Below are positions 34,006 through 45,209 of a stretch of 64,000 nt of DNA, one piece after another. The DNA lies in the NCBI GenBank assembly GCA_020740775.1, contig JAHEWK010000003.1:1922001-1986000 (forward strand), in the 5' to 3' direction. Position numbers and translations under genes: made by a program. The notes beneath the pieces were generated by a model, which worked only from the letters and a program-made list of their open reading frames with translations, made no database searches and was not told the origin of the DNA. Origin of the DNA: Ilyonectria destructans (taxonomy: Eukaryota; Ascomycota; Sordariomycetes; Hypocreales; Nectriaceae). Position 1 is the first letter of the stretch. The number at the start of each line of letters is the position of its first letter.

Positions 34006-36465
34006 TTAACACCACGTGAAGACAGGATTCCTACTCTTGACGGCCTCGAGGCGCTCAACAATGACCTTGCGGTGGTTGCCCATCTGGCCCTCAGCCGCGG
34101 CGTAACCTAGATCGCCCTCTATATCATCGTCGTAGGCGTCATGCGTGTCGCCGTATAAATGCTGGGCTATGGTGCTGCTGTTCCGGCGACCAGCGGCCGG
34201 GGCAAACGAGTACCGTCGCTGTCGGTGCGGCGGCGGCTGCTGCCCCTGGCGTGCGGGCTCGTACATGTTGAGGGCGCGGGCCGGGCCTTGGTAGCTAGAT
34301 CTGTACCCACTGGGTTGGATTGAGGGACGTTCAGCCGCATCACCGCTCTCCAAGGGGTGCCCCGCCGGATCCAGGTGGTTAGATTCGGTCATGTGCGTGT
34401 CTTGCGGCGAGTGGGCAATATCACTCGTGGGAGATGCGATTTCGAACCGGCCGGGATGGGGCATGTCGGCGGGCGGGCTGGTGAGGCCGAGGAGGTCCGT
34501 GACAGGGACGTTGGGTGCCGGTGCGGAGCTAGCAATGTCTGCCTCGTCCATAGACTGGCGGACGTGGGGGTTGCGGCGGACCTCTGATGGCGTGGCTTGC
34601 ATAGGAACCGCAACGGGCACGTCGACAAGATCATCCCAGACACAGACCTTGGCACGACGTGTCAGCTCGAGGGGACCATGATCGGGGGTCTTGAGCGTCT
34701 CAACAACGTTCCAGGCTTGCCCCTTCATGACGGCAATCTGCTTGGCGAACATGCGTTCCTGGAAATCAACGTCCATCTGGAACACCTTTTTTAGGGCGAG
34801 TGTGGTCTGGCTCCACCATGCTGTGGATGTGAGCAAGGGGAGGAAGTGGTCTCGCGTCTTTTGCGAGAAGGGTCTGCCGATCAGATCTACAGGCAGGAAG
34901 AGCCAACCGAATGGAAAACTAGATGTATGTTAGCTTAACCGCTCCGTGGCGAGAGCTTAAGGTTGTTCATACCTTCTCCAGGCATCTGGGTGCTTCCAGG
35001 GCCATGAGAGAGAGTTATCAATGGCTCCAAGGCTCATCACAGGCTCCTGTCCGGTGTGGCGCTGACTGGTAGCATCCATTGGCTTTTGGACCTTGTAGGG
35101 ATATGAAGCTCGAGTGGCGCGGGGAGGCGAGTTGGATAGGTCAACGGGGCGAGGGCCTTCTTCCTCCGTGACCGTCTCCATGTTCAACTGGATGGGATCC
35201 GAAGCAACCGAGACCTTGCCCGCTTCCCAGTCGACCTTGACCATCCAGTTGTCTAATCCGCGGTCGGTGTTCCTCATGATATAGTCCAGAATAACTAGCT
35301 TCTCGAGCTCCTCTCGGAAAGACTCCTTCAAGTTCTCGGTCCAGGCGAAATGATCTGGGCTCAGGGGAGTCCCCTCCTGACCACCATGCTCGTCATCGCT
35401 ACCGTACGCATCGTCTGGCGAGGCAGCGCTGGATGGACGACAACTCTCTGTCCACCTCCTCCGCTTCTTCTTCTGGCCATCATTTGCACGGAAGCCGGAC
35501 CAGTATTGATCGGGCCAAGGATGCTCGCGCAGGAAGACGTTGGCATCCTTGAATCCCTTGAGGAATACCTGGAAGCTACCGGGTTTCTCGGGCAGACCCT
35601 TCTTCTTGCGGTGGAACTTGCGGCGGTCCCAGAAGGGGTAATGGAAGGACTTTGAGGAGAGGTAAACGACGTCGGTGTAGGGGACAAGATGTGTTCGCAA
35701 TTGACAGTCGAGGACGTAGGCGGCAGCTTCGCTGACATAGGAGAGATTGGGGATGAGGCTGTGAAAATGTTAGGTTGCGCTATAGATAGGGGGAAGGCGC
35801 ATAACATACCAAGCTCGACCAAAGCAGCAGGGAAACAGGTTTCGATGAATCCATTTGTTCCACTTGGGGTTTCCTGCTGCGTATGGCTCTTCATCCTTGG
35901 GCTTGAAGACGCCAACAATCTTGCCGTCTGGGTTTCGCGCAAAGTAACTGCCAGAACTGCCTTGCGAGATCATGCTAGGGTGTACTTCTTGCCGGATGGC
36001 GGATCGTACACTTTCGACAATAACCTCGAACTCGTCTTTGGTCATGACACCCTCCTGAGGCGCGGCAATGCCCTCAGCGCTAACGGGGCGTACGCCTTCA
36101 GGGGCCTGGAAGACGGAGTGGTGGATCTCGAGGCGCTCCTCCTCGCCAGCCATGTTCCTCCCCTTGCGTTTGAAGCGAGAGGCGATCTCATCGGCCCAGC
36201 GTTCGAGGCGGGCATTGATGGCCTTGAGGTCGACACCGGCATTGCTCCCAGCGCGTTGGCGGAACTTGGGCCTGGTGGAGAATGACTTGGGACTGGCCAT
36301 GCCGGAGCGATGGCGCGGTTGCGAGGTGTGAACATGTCGGGGCGCGCCAGCGGGCTGGAGGGAGGCGTAGGACTGGGAGAGGGGATCTTCGTCGGAATCG
36401 TCGCTGTGGTCGTCGGCCTGGGTGAGGCGTTCGTAGCCCGTCGTGGCGGGACGGGATCGAGGCAT
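34006..36465 (-). CDS. LSB6: type II phosphatidylinositol 4-kinase
   Basis: Phosphorylates phosphatidylinositol at position 4 on vacuolar, endosomal and plasma membranes. Three exons, 36465-35810, 35758-34973 and 34918-34006, with introns of 51 and 54 bp, give 784 aa. The kinase core starts at SQGSSGSYFARNPDGKIVGV, with the ATP lysine in VFKPKDEEPY. It continues through the Cys-containing NLFPCCFGRACLIPN loop (the palmitoylated CCPCC site in animals) and the catalytic DYIMRNTDRGLDNW (Asp384). The second acidic motif is in LGAIDNSLSWPWKHP. An insert of about 45 residues (312-358) with KKKRRR and an acidic patch interrupts the core. The C-terminal ~200 residues are low-complexity and end near AVKSRNPVFTWC. 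The start is the ATG before PRSRPATTG; the frame is open farther upstream. Confidence 0.95.
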
Positions 36466-38835
36466 GATGGGCGACGGAGACGATAAGTTGGGAGGAGGAT
36501 GGTGATGATATGAAGACGCGTGAGATGGGAGACGGATCGGATTAGCAGATCGGCAGGGCCATTCCTGGTGGAGACGAGATCGTGTGCGGACTATTCGTGT
36601 CGGTGCCGATGCTAGCGAGAGTGATGAAGGGATGGATGGATTGATGATGTGACGTCGGCGAGTTTGCGAGGTGACAGCCAAGCCAGGCAGGAAAGCAAGC
36701 GAATGCCCCTGACAGATCTAAACCGCGATGGTACGCGTGCACTCACTCGCAGGGCGAAATGAGGAAACGGATAGGTGCAAATTTGCGAATGAGAAAATAG
36801 ATTTACGTGGAAAAGATAAAGAAGTAGAAAAAAAGTTGCGACCAGAATGGAAAGACACGACAAGAACAAGGAATGGTCAGACGAAGCCTTTGATGATGAG
36901 CCGATCAGTTCACGACTTGGAATCTCGGGAGCTGGCACATGCTGTCATCTTGCGGCTCTCAGCGCTCAGAACTGGCCTCCAGGGAGTCCAGGCTGTTTCT
37001 GGCCAGGCGCCAGGCAGTGGCCAACTTGCTTCTGCTGCTTGTGACAGCTTACCAATGGGGTGGTACGTACTGCTCGGTTTCAGGGACTTCTTGCGCTAAC
37101 AATATTTCGGACTCCGGACATTCGGGTGTCTGTCTTGCCTCTCATGGGCGGGCCTCCTTCAGAGAGTACCTATTGCTATTCGCACACATTCATGCCGGTA
37201 TTCGCACAGAGGTACAAATCTTGTCACCCAAGCCTCAGCTTAATCCATGTACCTGATCCTTGCTTGGAGTAGATGGTCCAAGGTTGGGCTAGAGGCCTAC
37301 ATTTGTTATTGTGTTTAATGAAAATAAAACCCCAAAAACCCCCAGACAAAGAGAGATAATTCTAAGAATTGGTCTTATTGAATTGATTTCCTTAAAATGC
37401 CACCTTAGGTGCGTTTCTGATACCCATCTTCAGGAATTGGTCATGCACTCGCGTGTGCAAATGACAAGATGCATGTGTGCGAATAGCCATACGCCTCCGG
37501 GAATCGGTTTGTTGAGTGTAAGACGTCAGACAGGGATGGCTCCGGACAGCACTCTCCTTGTTGTTGATAAGGCTTCAACACACGGGACTGTGTGGCGTCC
37601 TTGGCAATGGACTTACATCTGCTGGCTGTCTGCCGCATTGACACCCAGTTGGAGTGATTGATCCAAGCTCTAAGCTGTGGGCTGGAGATTGCTCAATGGA
37701 ATGGTCTGGACCGTCGACACTCGATGACAAGCTTCCAGCTGCTGAGAGTGTCCTCGCCTGCCGACTTGGTTGGCGCTGACGGCGTCCACAGACCTCTTGT
37801 CAACCGATACAGAGTTTCTTGGGACGATGCTAGATCGCCTTGGGCTTAACTGCGGCGGCTCTGCAGAGAGGCGATGCGCAGAGGCTGTGACGCCAAACTG
37901 GCGCCAGCACTGGAAAGCATAATAGGCAGCTAGGCGTCCCCTCGCACTCTTGCCCAGCACCTAGTGCCCATCACCTGGGTGCCTTTTGCCTTAGGTCGTG
38001 TCTAGTGTCCTCGCTGGCGGCGATGTCGAGGATTGCGGGGAAGGGCCCTCGTGGGTTGTCGCCAGATCCCGCTGGCCTCGTCTTGGCGGCCGCATCCTCG
38101 GCCGAAGGCGTGGGCGGTTGATGTATTCATTATACTGGCAGGCAGTTACGCTCCGTGTTGGACCAACAATGTTGTTATTTTCGTACTGCAAGCCCTGTTG
38201 GCGGTGCATGTATCCGGGGGGGGGGGACTCCCGCAATGACTCCCTCTGGATGTGATCCCACCTGACGCATCGATCAGACTCAACGGCGCTACGTCATGGA
38301 ACGCATTGGCGCGTTTCGTCAGCGCCATCTGTGTGGTGATCGACTGGTCCGCCAACGCGGAGGACCTGGGGTAGCACATGGAGCCTGGGGGGAGAGGATG
38401 AGGATTGCATCCGTGGACGGACAACTGTCGATGGGCAAAAGTCAAAGTGCCATGCCTGATTGACGGGCTGGGACACTGTACTGTTTAGTTACTCCCCAGA
38501 GCCCTGCAAACCGCGGATCTTGCCCCGCTGGCCGGTATTCAGAGTCCGGTGTTGAGACGGCCTTGATCAGCGCCCGCGTGCCCGAGCAAGGTTCAGACCG
38601 GCTGGTGGCTGATGCGACGCCGGCACACGACAAAGAGGCAAACGCACGCCAAACACAGGCTTAACACAGGCGGCATCCAGGGGGATTCGGGATTAGAACA
38701 GGTCAATAGGTCCGGCCAACAGCCGCAGGTGGCCCAGCGCCCACCCCAGCGCACCCATCCCAGCGCACCCATCCCAGCTCCCATCGGGATCAAGCCACCC
38801 ATCAGATGACGGGGCCTGGGTGTGGGAGCACTCAC

Positions 38836-38895
38836 CAGCTTCCGCCAGCATTCGCCAGCATTCACCAGCATTCGCGAGCCTTCGCTTCCATTCGC
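38836..38895. repeat. six tandem 10-bp units
   Basis: Six consecutive decamers resembling CAGCATTCGC, three of them nearly identical, upstream of the Arg/Ser-rich gene. The period is close to one DNA helical turn. Confidence 0.8.
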
Positions 38896-39167
38896 TTGGC
38901 CGCGGGACGGCGGCGGGATCCAAACAATCCAAGCATTCAAGGGCCACCCCTTCCCGCTTGGCTCATGCTCCTCCCATCTCATCTCTCGTGTCGCTCGGAG
39001 CGTCCCCCTTTATCCCCTTTTCGTCATTGTACGTTGCATTTCTAATCGCCTATAACTGGCCGACGTGCCTCTCTCAACCCGACTCGACGTGTTGAACGCT
39101 GTTGTACGCCGGCTGTGTAATCTGCAATCTGCATCTCGACCACCTTGGAACGACTTTGCCTCGTCGT

Positions 39168-39197
39168 GCAACGCCGCGCAACGCCGCGCAACGCCAA
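39168..39197. repeat. three tandem 10-bp units
   Basis: GCAACGCCGC occurs twice exactly and a third time with two changes at its end, about 220 bp before the next start codon. Confidence 0.85.
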
Positions 39198-39418
39198 CCT
39201 TGTCTCACTCCCACCTCTGCTGCGCCTTTGATTTGCCCAACCTGATCCCATCCAATAATTACAAAGACTCTCCCACACCCTCCCTGCTGCTCGTCCCTTG
39301 TTGTGTCTTTGTATCTGCCCTGCAACCCCCGCAACTGCTCCTGCTTTTGCTTGCTCTCCCAGCTCTCCTCCATCATCCAGCAGGAGTCGGCAACGCAGCA
39401 GCGCAGCAACCGGCCAAG

Positions 39419-39898
39419 ATGACGGCGGGAATCGCCCATGGCAGTGCAACATTTGCCGAGCCCACCATCATCGTCTCTCCGACTGCCGACCACGATGCCA
39501 TGCGAGGCCGCAAGAGAGACCGCAGCATGAACCGCCGCAGCGTCCGACCCATCCGCTGTGCGCCCTCCGATGAGTGCAGCACCCTCCGAGGCCGATCTCG
39601 CCGCCGTGCCACCTCGCCCGCCCTAGGATATTCCTCCCGAGCCACCTCTCCCAGAGTCTCATCGCCCACCCGAAAACGCCTTCTCCACGCCCGGTTGCGC
39701 CGTGAGCACTGCCCCTCGCGAGTTGCGTCTCCCGTAGAGCAGCAGCAGGTCTTTCGGCGCCGCCAACGTACTCGGAGCCGGAGCCGCGGACCTCGGGCAG
39801 ACATGGAACACGAACCCCCGCGGTTGGCCGATGTCTTGTCCGGGCTGCGGAATGAACTGCTCGCGAGCTCCGACGATGACGACGGTGCGAAGCAGTGA
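39419..39898 (+). CDS. Arg/Ser-rich hypothetical protein
   Basis: 159 aa, single exon, family not recognised. The N terminus MTAGIAHGSATFAEPTIIVS is neutral. The middle is dense in Arg and Ser with SR/RS and SP pairs ([37 protein letters not shown]), and the end is acidic (SSDDDDG). The composition suggests a phosphorylated, possibly nucleic-acid-binding or nuclear protein, but no RRM or zinc finger is present. The start is the first ATG where composition departs from the pyrimidine-rich leader. A well-defined stop and leader support a real gene; conservation is untested. Confidence 0.55.
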   Translation: MTAGIAHGSATFAEPTIIVSPTADHDAMRGRKRDRSMNRRSVRPIRCAPSDECSTLRGRSRRRATSPALGYSSRATSPRVSSPTRKRLLHARLRREHCPSRVASPVEQQQVFRRRQRTRSRSRGPRADMEHEPPRLADVLSGLRNELLASSDDDDGAKQ

Positions 39899-40833
39899 TA
39901 GCTACCCAACGCCTGAATGCCTTCTTCTCTTGTACACTTCCAAAAGGGAAAACGAAACGAAATCGGAGACGGATCTACGACGGGAAGACCAATACCCCAT
40001 ACATGTTCGATATATTGACATTCTACTTGGAAAGGCACTTGCCTGGAAACTTAACTGGATATTTTACTTGGTGCGAACTGGCCCAAGACTGGGATGGGAA
40101 AGGGGAGTTCTTTGCTTTTTTCTTTGTTTTATGTTTATGGATGTTTGATGTCAGGTTGACTGGGAACGGAAACTTTCTAAAATTGAACCATGTAACATTA
40201 GATGCTTTTCTTTACGGCAATCTAGGTTGAGAAATAATAAAATACTGAAACCATTCACATTAAATCTTGCCCGATTGACGACGTGAGGAGTCTGTCTGTT
40301 TGTCTGTCTGTCTGTCCATCTGTCTGCGTCCATGTCCAACGAACCAGAACCAGCACAATCACAATGATCTAATAATCCGATTGGCGGTTTAGCGGCCATC
40401 TGGCCGTGGCTCTCGGCGTCCCAAGGACCAACGGCACTATCGCCGGGGCCCTGGACGGACCGGCTCCGCTCTTCAACGACGGACCCACGCTCATTGGCCA
40501 CAGCGTCCCAGAGCTGGCGGATTTTTTAGAAACATGGACTGATGATTGTAGACTGGATCCCACCTCCATCGACCTTTTGCGCGTGCGTGCTACGGATCGC
40601 GACTCTCTTTTTTCTTCGGGCGTTGTCTTTCTTGATCCCTCCTACGACGTTGCCCCGACCCATTGAAAACATTCACGAGTTAATGCCCCCGAAATACGAG
40701 CCGTGCCCGCGCCCAATTCCCTCCTCTGGCCCTCCTCGACCGTCGTCCCCAATTTTGCTTCCCCTACCAAGCATGCCGATACCTGTCCTCCCGGTCCTCA
40801 CCGCCGCGGCTTAGCATTCACTGTCTCGATCCA
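39899..40833. other. intergenic between Arg/Ser-rich gene and PPR gene
   Basis: About 930 bp holding the 3' UTR of one plus-strand gene and the promoter of the next, with a TGTC microsatellite. No coding feature recognised. Confidence 0.7.
40291..40326. repeat. TGTC tetranucleotide microsatellite
   Basis: About 36 bp of near-perfect TGTC/TCTG repeats with one TGTT and one ATCT interruption, in a spacer. Confidence 0.9.
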
Positions 40834-43800
40834 ATGCTCGAGAGAACGGCGGCCGGCCTGGAATCATGCAGCCTCCAGCGTGTCCTACCCAAGCCCACCA
40901 AGAGCTGCCGCCAGCTACACACGGGCTTCTGGCAGCATGGCGCCTCTGCCATTGATCTCTCCAGCATCTGGCCCGGCCCGCCTCGTACCGCCGATCCCGA
41001 GACCACCGATGCCGACTCATCGTCTCGCTACCAGCAGCAGCAGTCCGGTCTGCTAGCATCGGCCTTCCTGCTCGACTTCCTCTATCCCAGCGCTACGTTG
41101 CCGCTCCTACGTCGAATATACCCCAAACTGCCTAGGACTCAAGATGGGAACCGCAAGGCCCTGGTATCACGGAGAAGGCAGTACTCTTCGTCGGCTACGG
41201 AGCCGATCCTCGCATCAACGACCTCAAACATGGTGGCACTGAGCGATATGGAGTTGGGAGAGGGAGGGGTTTACACAACCATGTCTGAGCACGACCCCAC
41301 TGCGTTGGAGAACCGTCGAGACGGCGAAGACGCCAATGGCCACGACAATGCGCCGATAGCAGAAAGCCAAGTCGATTCGGATGCTTCGTTAAAATATGAC
41401 GCTCAACATACGCTGGAACGTCTCGAACGATTGATATCAAACCATACTGGCCATCTTTATTCCGAAGTTTGGGACCTCTACACCCACCTCGACCATGAGA
41501 ACCGTCTCTGCATGCGTGCTCCTATCGTTATGTACCTTGTTCGGTCACATGGCGTTGTGGAGAGTGGACGAGCCCTCTCCGTCTTTCGACAGATTCCCAT
41601 GGATGAGTGGGACAACGATCTCCTTACCGCAGGAATCCTCCTGTTCCTGCGCACAGGGGACCTGCCGTCTGCGATAGATCAGTTCAAAACAGGCCTTGGT
41701 TTGAAAGGACTGACCGGAGGCCTCGAATATTTATTGGCGGATGCCATTTCGTCGAGGAAATGGGCCGCTGCTTTGGATGTTTGGGTGGCGTACTATACGG
41801 CACAGGCCGAAAAGAATCCCAAACGAAAGCCGAGTACGGAACGGCTTAAGGACCTCGAAGGTATCCCTAACCAAGGAAATCTGTACTTTGCTTTCCGGAG
41901 CTTCCTGGTGACGGATGGTGCCGATTACCAACGCAAGCTTAAACAATCTCCCCTATCATTCACAGCCTTCCGTGTTTTCCGCAAACACTTTGCACAAATG
42001 GCGTTGTGGGAGCCTTGCTCCCCGGAGCAGGCCGCCGTGATCCTCGAAACCTTGAACGACAAGGATCTCTATAACGACTATTTGGTGCGGATGTTTGACC
42101 GCTGGTACGAAAAGTTGGAATCCCAATCGACTATTCTCAAGCTTCCCGCAATTTACCAGACATTTCGAGCCCTACCCGATGCCCAGCCTGCGATGCATGT
42201 TCTACGAGGCATGTTCAAGGTTCACTTTCCGAAGGACGTCGCTGCCCTAGAACAACTCTACCAAGATTGGATTCGATTCCGCGGGGCCTTGAATCAATGG
42301 GGCTACGAGAAGTTCCTCAAGCTATATGCCCAAAGGGGCGATGTTAAAGCTGTCCAGAAGCTTTGGGACCAGTATGTGAGAGCGTATCCGTCAGTGCTCA
42401 AGACGCCACGAGCCTTCAGGAGTACCCTGAACGTCTATGCACAAGCGGGAGATGCTGTCCAGGCCGAAATGGTGCTTAAAGAGATGTCTAGCAAATATGG
42501 GGTCAAGCCTGATGTTGATTGCTGGAACACGCTTCTGAAGGCGTACATGAGGGCCAACAACTACTCCCAGGTGCTAAGATGCTTTGAGACGATCTCCCAG
42601 ATGCACCAGCCTGATTCCTTCACTTACGCCCATGTCATGGCCATGAGTTCGAAGAAGGGCGACCTGGAGACGACTCTCGACTTTTTCAGCCGATCCCAGG
42701 AGGCTCAAGTTCCGATTACGAAGGAGATGGGTCTCGCGTTAGTGGTGGCGTATTGCCAAAACGACCTCCTGATTGAGGCGGAGAGGCTGTGTGTTGAGAT
42801 GGCCGAACGAAAGCTCACACACACCGCTATCTGGAACCAGTTGCTCAATTTCAATGGCGAGGCACGCAATCTCAAGAGGTGCTACGCCATCCTCGAACGC
42901 ATGAAACGGTTTAGCGTGGGATGGGATGACGATACCAGCCGATTCCTTCTCCAAGCACTCGTCAATGCCAACAGGATCCACTCTGCGTATGCGCTTCTGA
43001 AAGCAGCCGAGGACGAGGAGTTATTTACCTTGACGCCAGAGCACTATGCCATCGTCATGGCGGGCGCTGCTCGTCTTGGAGAGCACCTCCTAGTAGAGAG
43101 CCTTCACTACCGGTTGGTAAAGTCGAACATGCCAATCAGCTTCAATGCCCTGATACCACTGGTGGAGTCGGCGGTGCGACGAAAGCCAGGAGTTAAGCGA
43201 ACACTGAATATGAGCAAAGAGTTGGTTGAGCATTTCCGCAAGGCCGTGGCTGGCTCCACAGGGGAGCCTGGACAAACTGCCACAGGCGGTTCTCAGGCAA
43301 TCTCACTAGGGAGCGCGGCGATGTCGAGAAGTCAGTCACAAAGTATCGGCCGGGCAATCATGCTTTTGGTTGAGCTGCGAGAGTTTGGTACCGCCGAAGA
43401 GCTGATGACACTGTACAATGAGCTGTTTCCCCAATTCAAGCAAAGCGATCAGTACCCGCCCAACATTGTGTCTGCTCTGATGCTGGCGTATTACAAGGAC
43501 GAGAACCTAGACAAGGTCATGGAGCTTTGGCAGAAGACCTGGGTACAAATATTTGAGTCGAGCAAGAAGGGTCATCGAGAGGGCATCTACGCCGGCAACG
43601 AGTACGACCTCTCACGAGTGCTCAATGTTGTGCTAAGGGTGTACCGAGATAAGAACGATGGCCAGGGGCTGTCGGATTGCATTGATCGAGTGACTCAGTC
43701 GGGCTTCAAGCTCACATGCGCCACCTGGTCTCTTGCCGTTCGATACCTGTCCGAGTTGGACCGGTGGGAGCGGGCCATGTACTGGTGCGAGACGATGCTC

Positions 43801-44592
43801 ATGGATGGCTGGCGCGGCTGGAACTGGGGAAGGATGAACAAGGAAAAGGCTGGGTTTTTGAACACACGCGTCCTGAGGGCACCCAAGAATGTGGTCTTCC
43901 GACTGCAACAGAACTGGCTCGAGATGCGCAAGATGGCTGCTTGGTCAGAGGACATCTCCCGTCAGCTCCGCAACGTTCAGGCCAAGTTCCCGCGCCTCTA
44001 CCACGCCTTCACCATGTCTGACATGGAGACCATGCCGGTGGCGTACCAGGTCAACTCGAACCGCACGTCTATCCAGGATCTCGACGAGGTCCTGCGCAGC
44101 ATGCCATACAACGAGCTGATGAAGGCTAAGGAGGCCCTGCTCAAGCAACTCATGCAGGAGCGGAAACGTGAGAAGCGCCTAGGTATTGCGACTGTCGCCC
44201 TAAAGAGCCAGCAGGATCGCCAGGACTGGAAGCGCGAGCTGCACAACAGGGTTAGACGCTTCGCGGCCACTTGGGTGAAGCGACGCGAGCAGCGCGTTGC
44301 CGAGACAGAATCCTCGTCATTCAAAGGAGAATTATCCTCCTCCTTATCAGCCTCTTCCTCGTCTGACTTAGCCGCGATCGCTGACCCGGAACAAGTCGTT
44401 GCTCGGGAACGCTCTGGCTACTGGAACAGCTTCTGGGACCGCTACGACCAGCGTCCGCACGGTGACCGCCGCCCCCAACACGCGAAACACTATTCGGCCA
44501 AGGCACTGGGATCAGGCAACTCGCAGAAGAAGTCTAAGCCCAAATCTAGCGCTACAGCAAGGCCCAAGTCCGACAGCTCGAGAAAACGATAA
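40834..44592 (+). CDS. large mitochondrial pentatricopeptide-repeat (PPR) protein
   Basis: Single exon, 1252 aa. PPR proteins bind organelle RNA and govern its stability and translation; the size and the MLERTA start resemble fungal CYA5-type factors for cytochrome oxidase subunit expression. That assignment is from memory and moderate. The N terminus (LQRVLPKPTKSCRQLHTGFW) is basic and fits a mitochondrial presequence. PPR-like helical pairs run through about 430-900, for example SVLKTPRAFRSTLNVYAQAG, KPDVDCWNTLLKAYMRANNY and DSFTYAHVMAMSSKKGDLET. The C-terminal region is charged, with a Ser-rich stretch (SSSLSASSSSD) and a basic tail rich in Lys, Ser and Arg. Convergent with the Atos-like gene. 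Confidence 0.88.
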   Translation: MLERTAAGLESCSLQRVLPKPTKSCRQLHTGFWQHGASAIDLSSIWPGPPRTADPETTDADSSSRYQQQQSGLLASAFLLDFLYPSATLPLLRRIYPKLPRTQDGNRKALVSRRRQYSSSATEPILASTTSNMVALSDMELGEGGVYTTMSEHDPTALENRRDGEDANGHDNAPIAESQVDSDASLKYDAQHTLERLERLISNHTGHLYSEVWDLYTHLDHENRLCMRAPIVMYLVRSHGVVESGRALSVFRQIPMDEWDNDLLTAGILLFLRTGDLPSAIDQFKTGLGLKGLTGGLEYLLADAISSRKWAAALDVWVAYYTAQAEKNPKRKPSTERLKDLEGIPNQGNLYFAFRSFLVTDGADYQRKLKQSPLSFTAFRVFRKHFAQMALWEPCSPEQAAVILETLNDKDLYNDYLVRMFDRWYEKLESQSTILKLPAIYQTFRALPDAQPAMHVLRGMFKVHFPKDVAALEQLYQDWIRFRGALNQWGYEKFLKLYAQRGDVKAVQKLWDQYVRAYPSVLKTPRAFRSTLNVYAQAGDAVQAEMVLKEMSSKYGVKPDVDCWNTLLKAYMRANNYSQVLRCFETISQMHQPDSFTYAHVMAMSSKKGDLETTLDFFSRSQEAQVPITKEMGLALVVAYCQNDLLIEAERLCVEMAERKLTHTAIWNQLLNFNGEARNLKRCYAILERMKRFSVGWDDDTSRFLLQALVNANRIHSAYALLKAAEDEELFTLTPEHYAIVMAGAARLGEHLLVESLHYRLVKSNMPISFNALIPLVESAVRRKPGVKRTLNMSKELVEHFRKAVAGSTGEPGQTATGGSQAISLGSAAMSRSQSQSIGRAIMLLVELREFGTAEELMTLYNELFPQFKQSDQYPPNIVSALMLAYYKDENLDKVMELWQKTWVQIFESSKKGHREGIYAGNEYDLSRVLNVVLRVYRDKNDGQGLSDCIDRVTQSGFKLTCATWSLAVRYLSELDRWERAMYWCETMLMDGWRGWNWGRMNKEKAGFLNTRVLRAPKNVVFRLQQNWLEMRKMAAWSEDISRQLRNVQAKFPRLYHAFTMSDMETMPVAYQVNSNRTSIQDLDEVLRSMPYNELMKAKEALLKQLMQERKREKRLGIATVALKSQQDRQDWKRELHNRVRRFAATWVKRREQRVAETESSSFKGELSSSLSASSSSDLAAIADPEQVVARERSGYWNSFWDRYDQRPHGDRRPQHAKHYSAKALGSGNSQKKSKPKSSATARPKSDSSRKR

Positions 44593-45209
44593 TAGAGTCC
44601 AGTGTGTGAGGCGGCATCAATGTGCCTCGAGCACACAAGAGCATAAAACATACAAATATCATGTGTACAAAGTTGTGGCATTTGAAGAACGCGTGTAAAC
44701 TACATGAGTTCGCGAAGATGGAGATGAAGACGATATCATGTATGCTGGGAGTTGGGGAAGGATGATGTGTATTCGTATATGTACAAACCCTACTGAGCAT
44801 TTAGATCTGTACTTTTGTATAATATAGAACAATGACCTCACGTCGCCGTGCTTTGAACAGGCAAGTATATGCTAGTAGTTATGATATAATTTGGGAAGTT
44901 ACTATGTCTATGACGCTGAGATCAACTTGCGTAATTACAATCTCCTAATATCGATCTGTTTGTCTCTCAAGCTGGTATCAAGCAACGCCGAACTCCGTAG
45001 TCCAATAAATACAAGCACAGTTGTAGTGCAGTCCCGATTCCAGTTTCAGTGCCTTCCATGATTAACTCCACAAACAAAATTTCACTAGTCTATGTGGCCA
45101 GTTTCAAAACCCCGCGAAGTCGCTCCCAGCCGGCGGCGATCATTGTTATGGGGTGAAGGGTGTATTTACAAATGTATTAATCCAAAAGAGTAGGTGCGAT
45201 CATCTTCAT
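44593..45209. other. convergent intergenic region (two 3' UTRs)
   Basis: About 620 bp, AT-richer than the flanking genes, between the stops of the PPR (+) and Atos-like (-) genes. No coding feature seen. Confidence 0.75.

Larger units (their letters stand above)
36466..39418. other. intergenic: PI4-kinase promoter and leader of the Arg/Ser-rich gene
   Basis: About 3.0 kb with no recognised gene. The right end carries two arrays of 10-bp repeats, a 14-bp duplication (CCCAGCGCACCCAT, around 38736-38770) and a pyrimidine-rich leader ahead of the ATG at 39419. The frame of the next gene is open well upstream of that ATG but is low-complexity. Confidence 0.5.
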
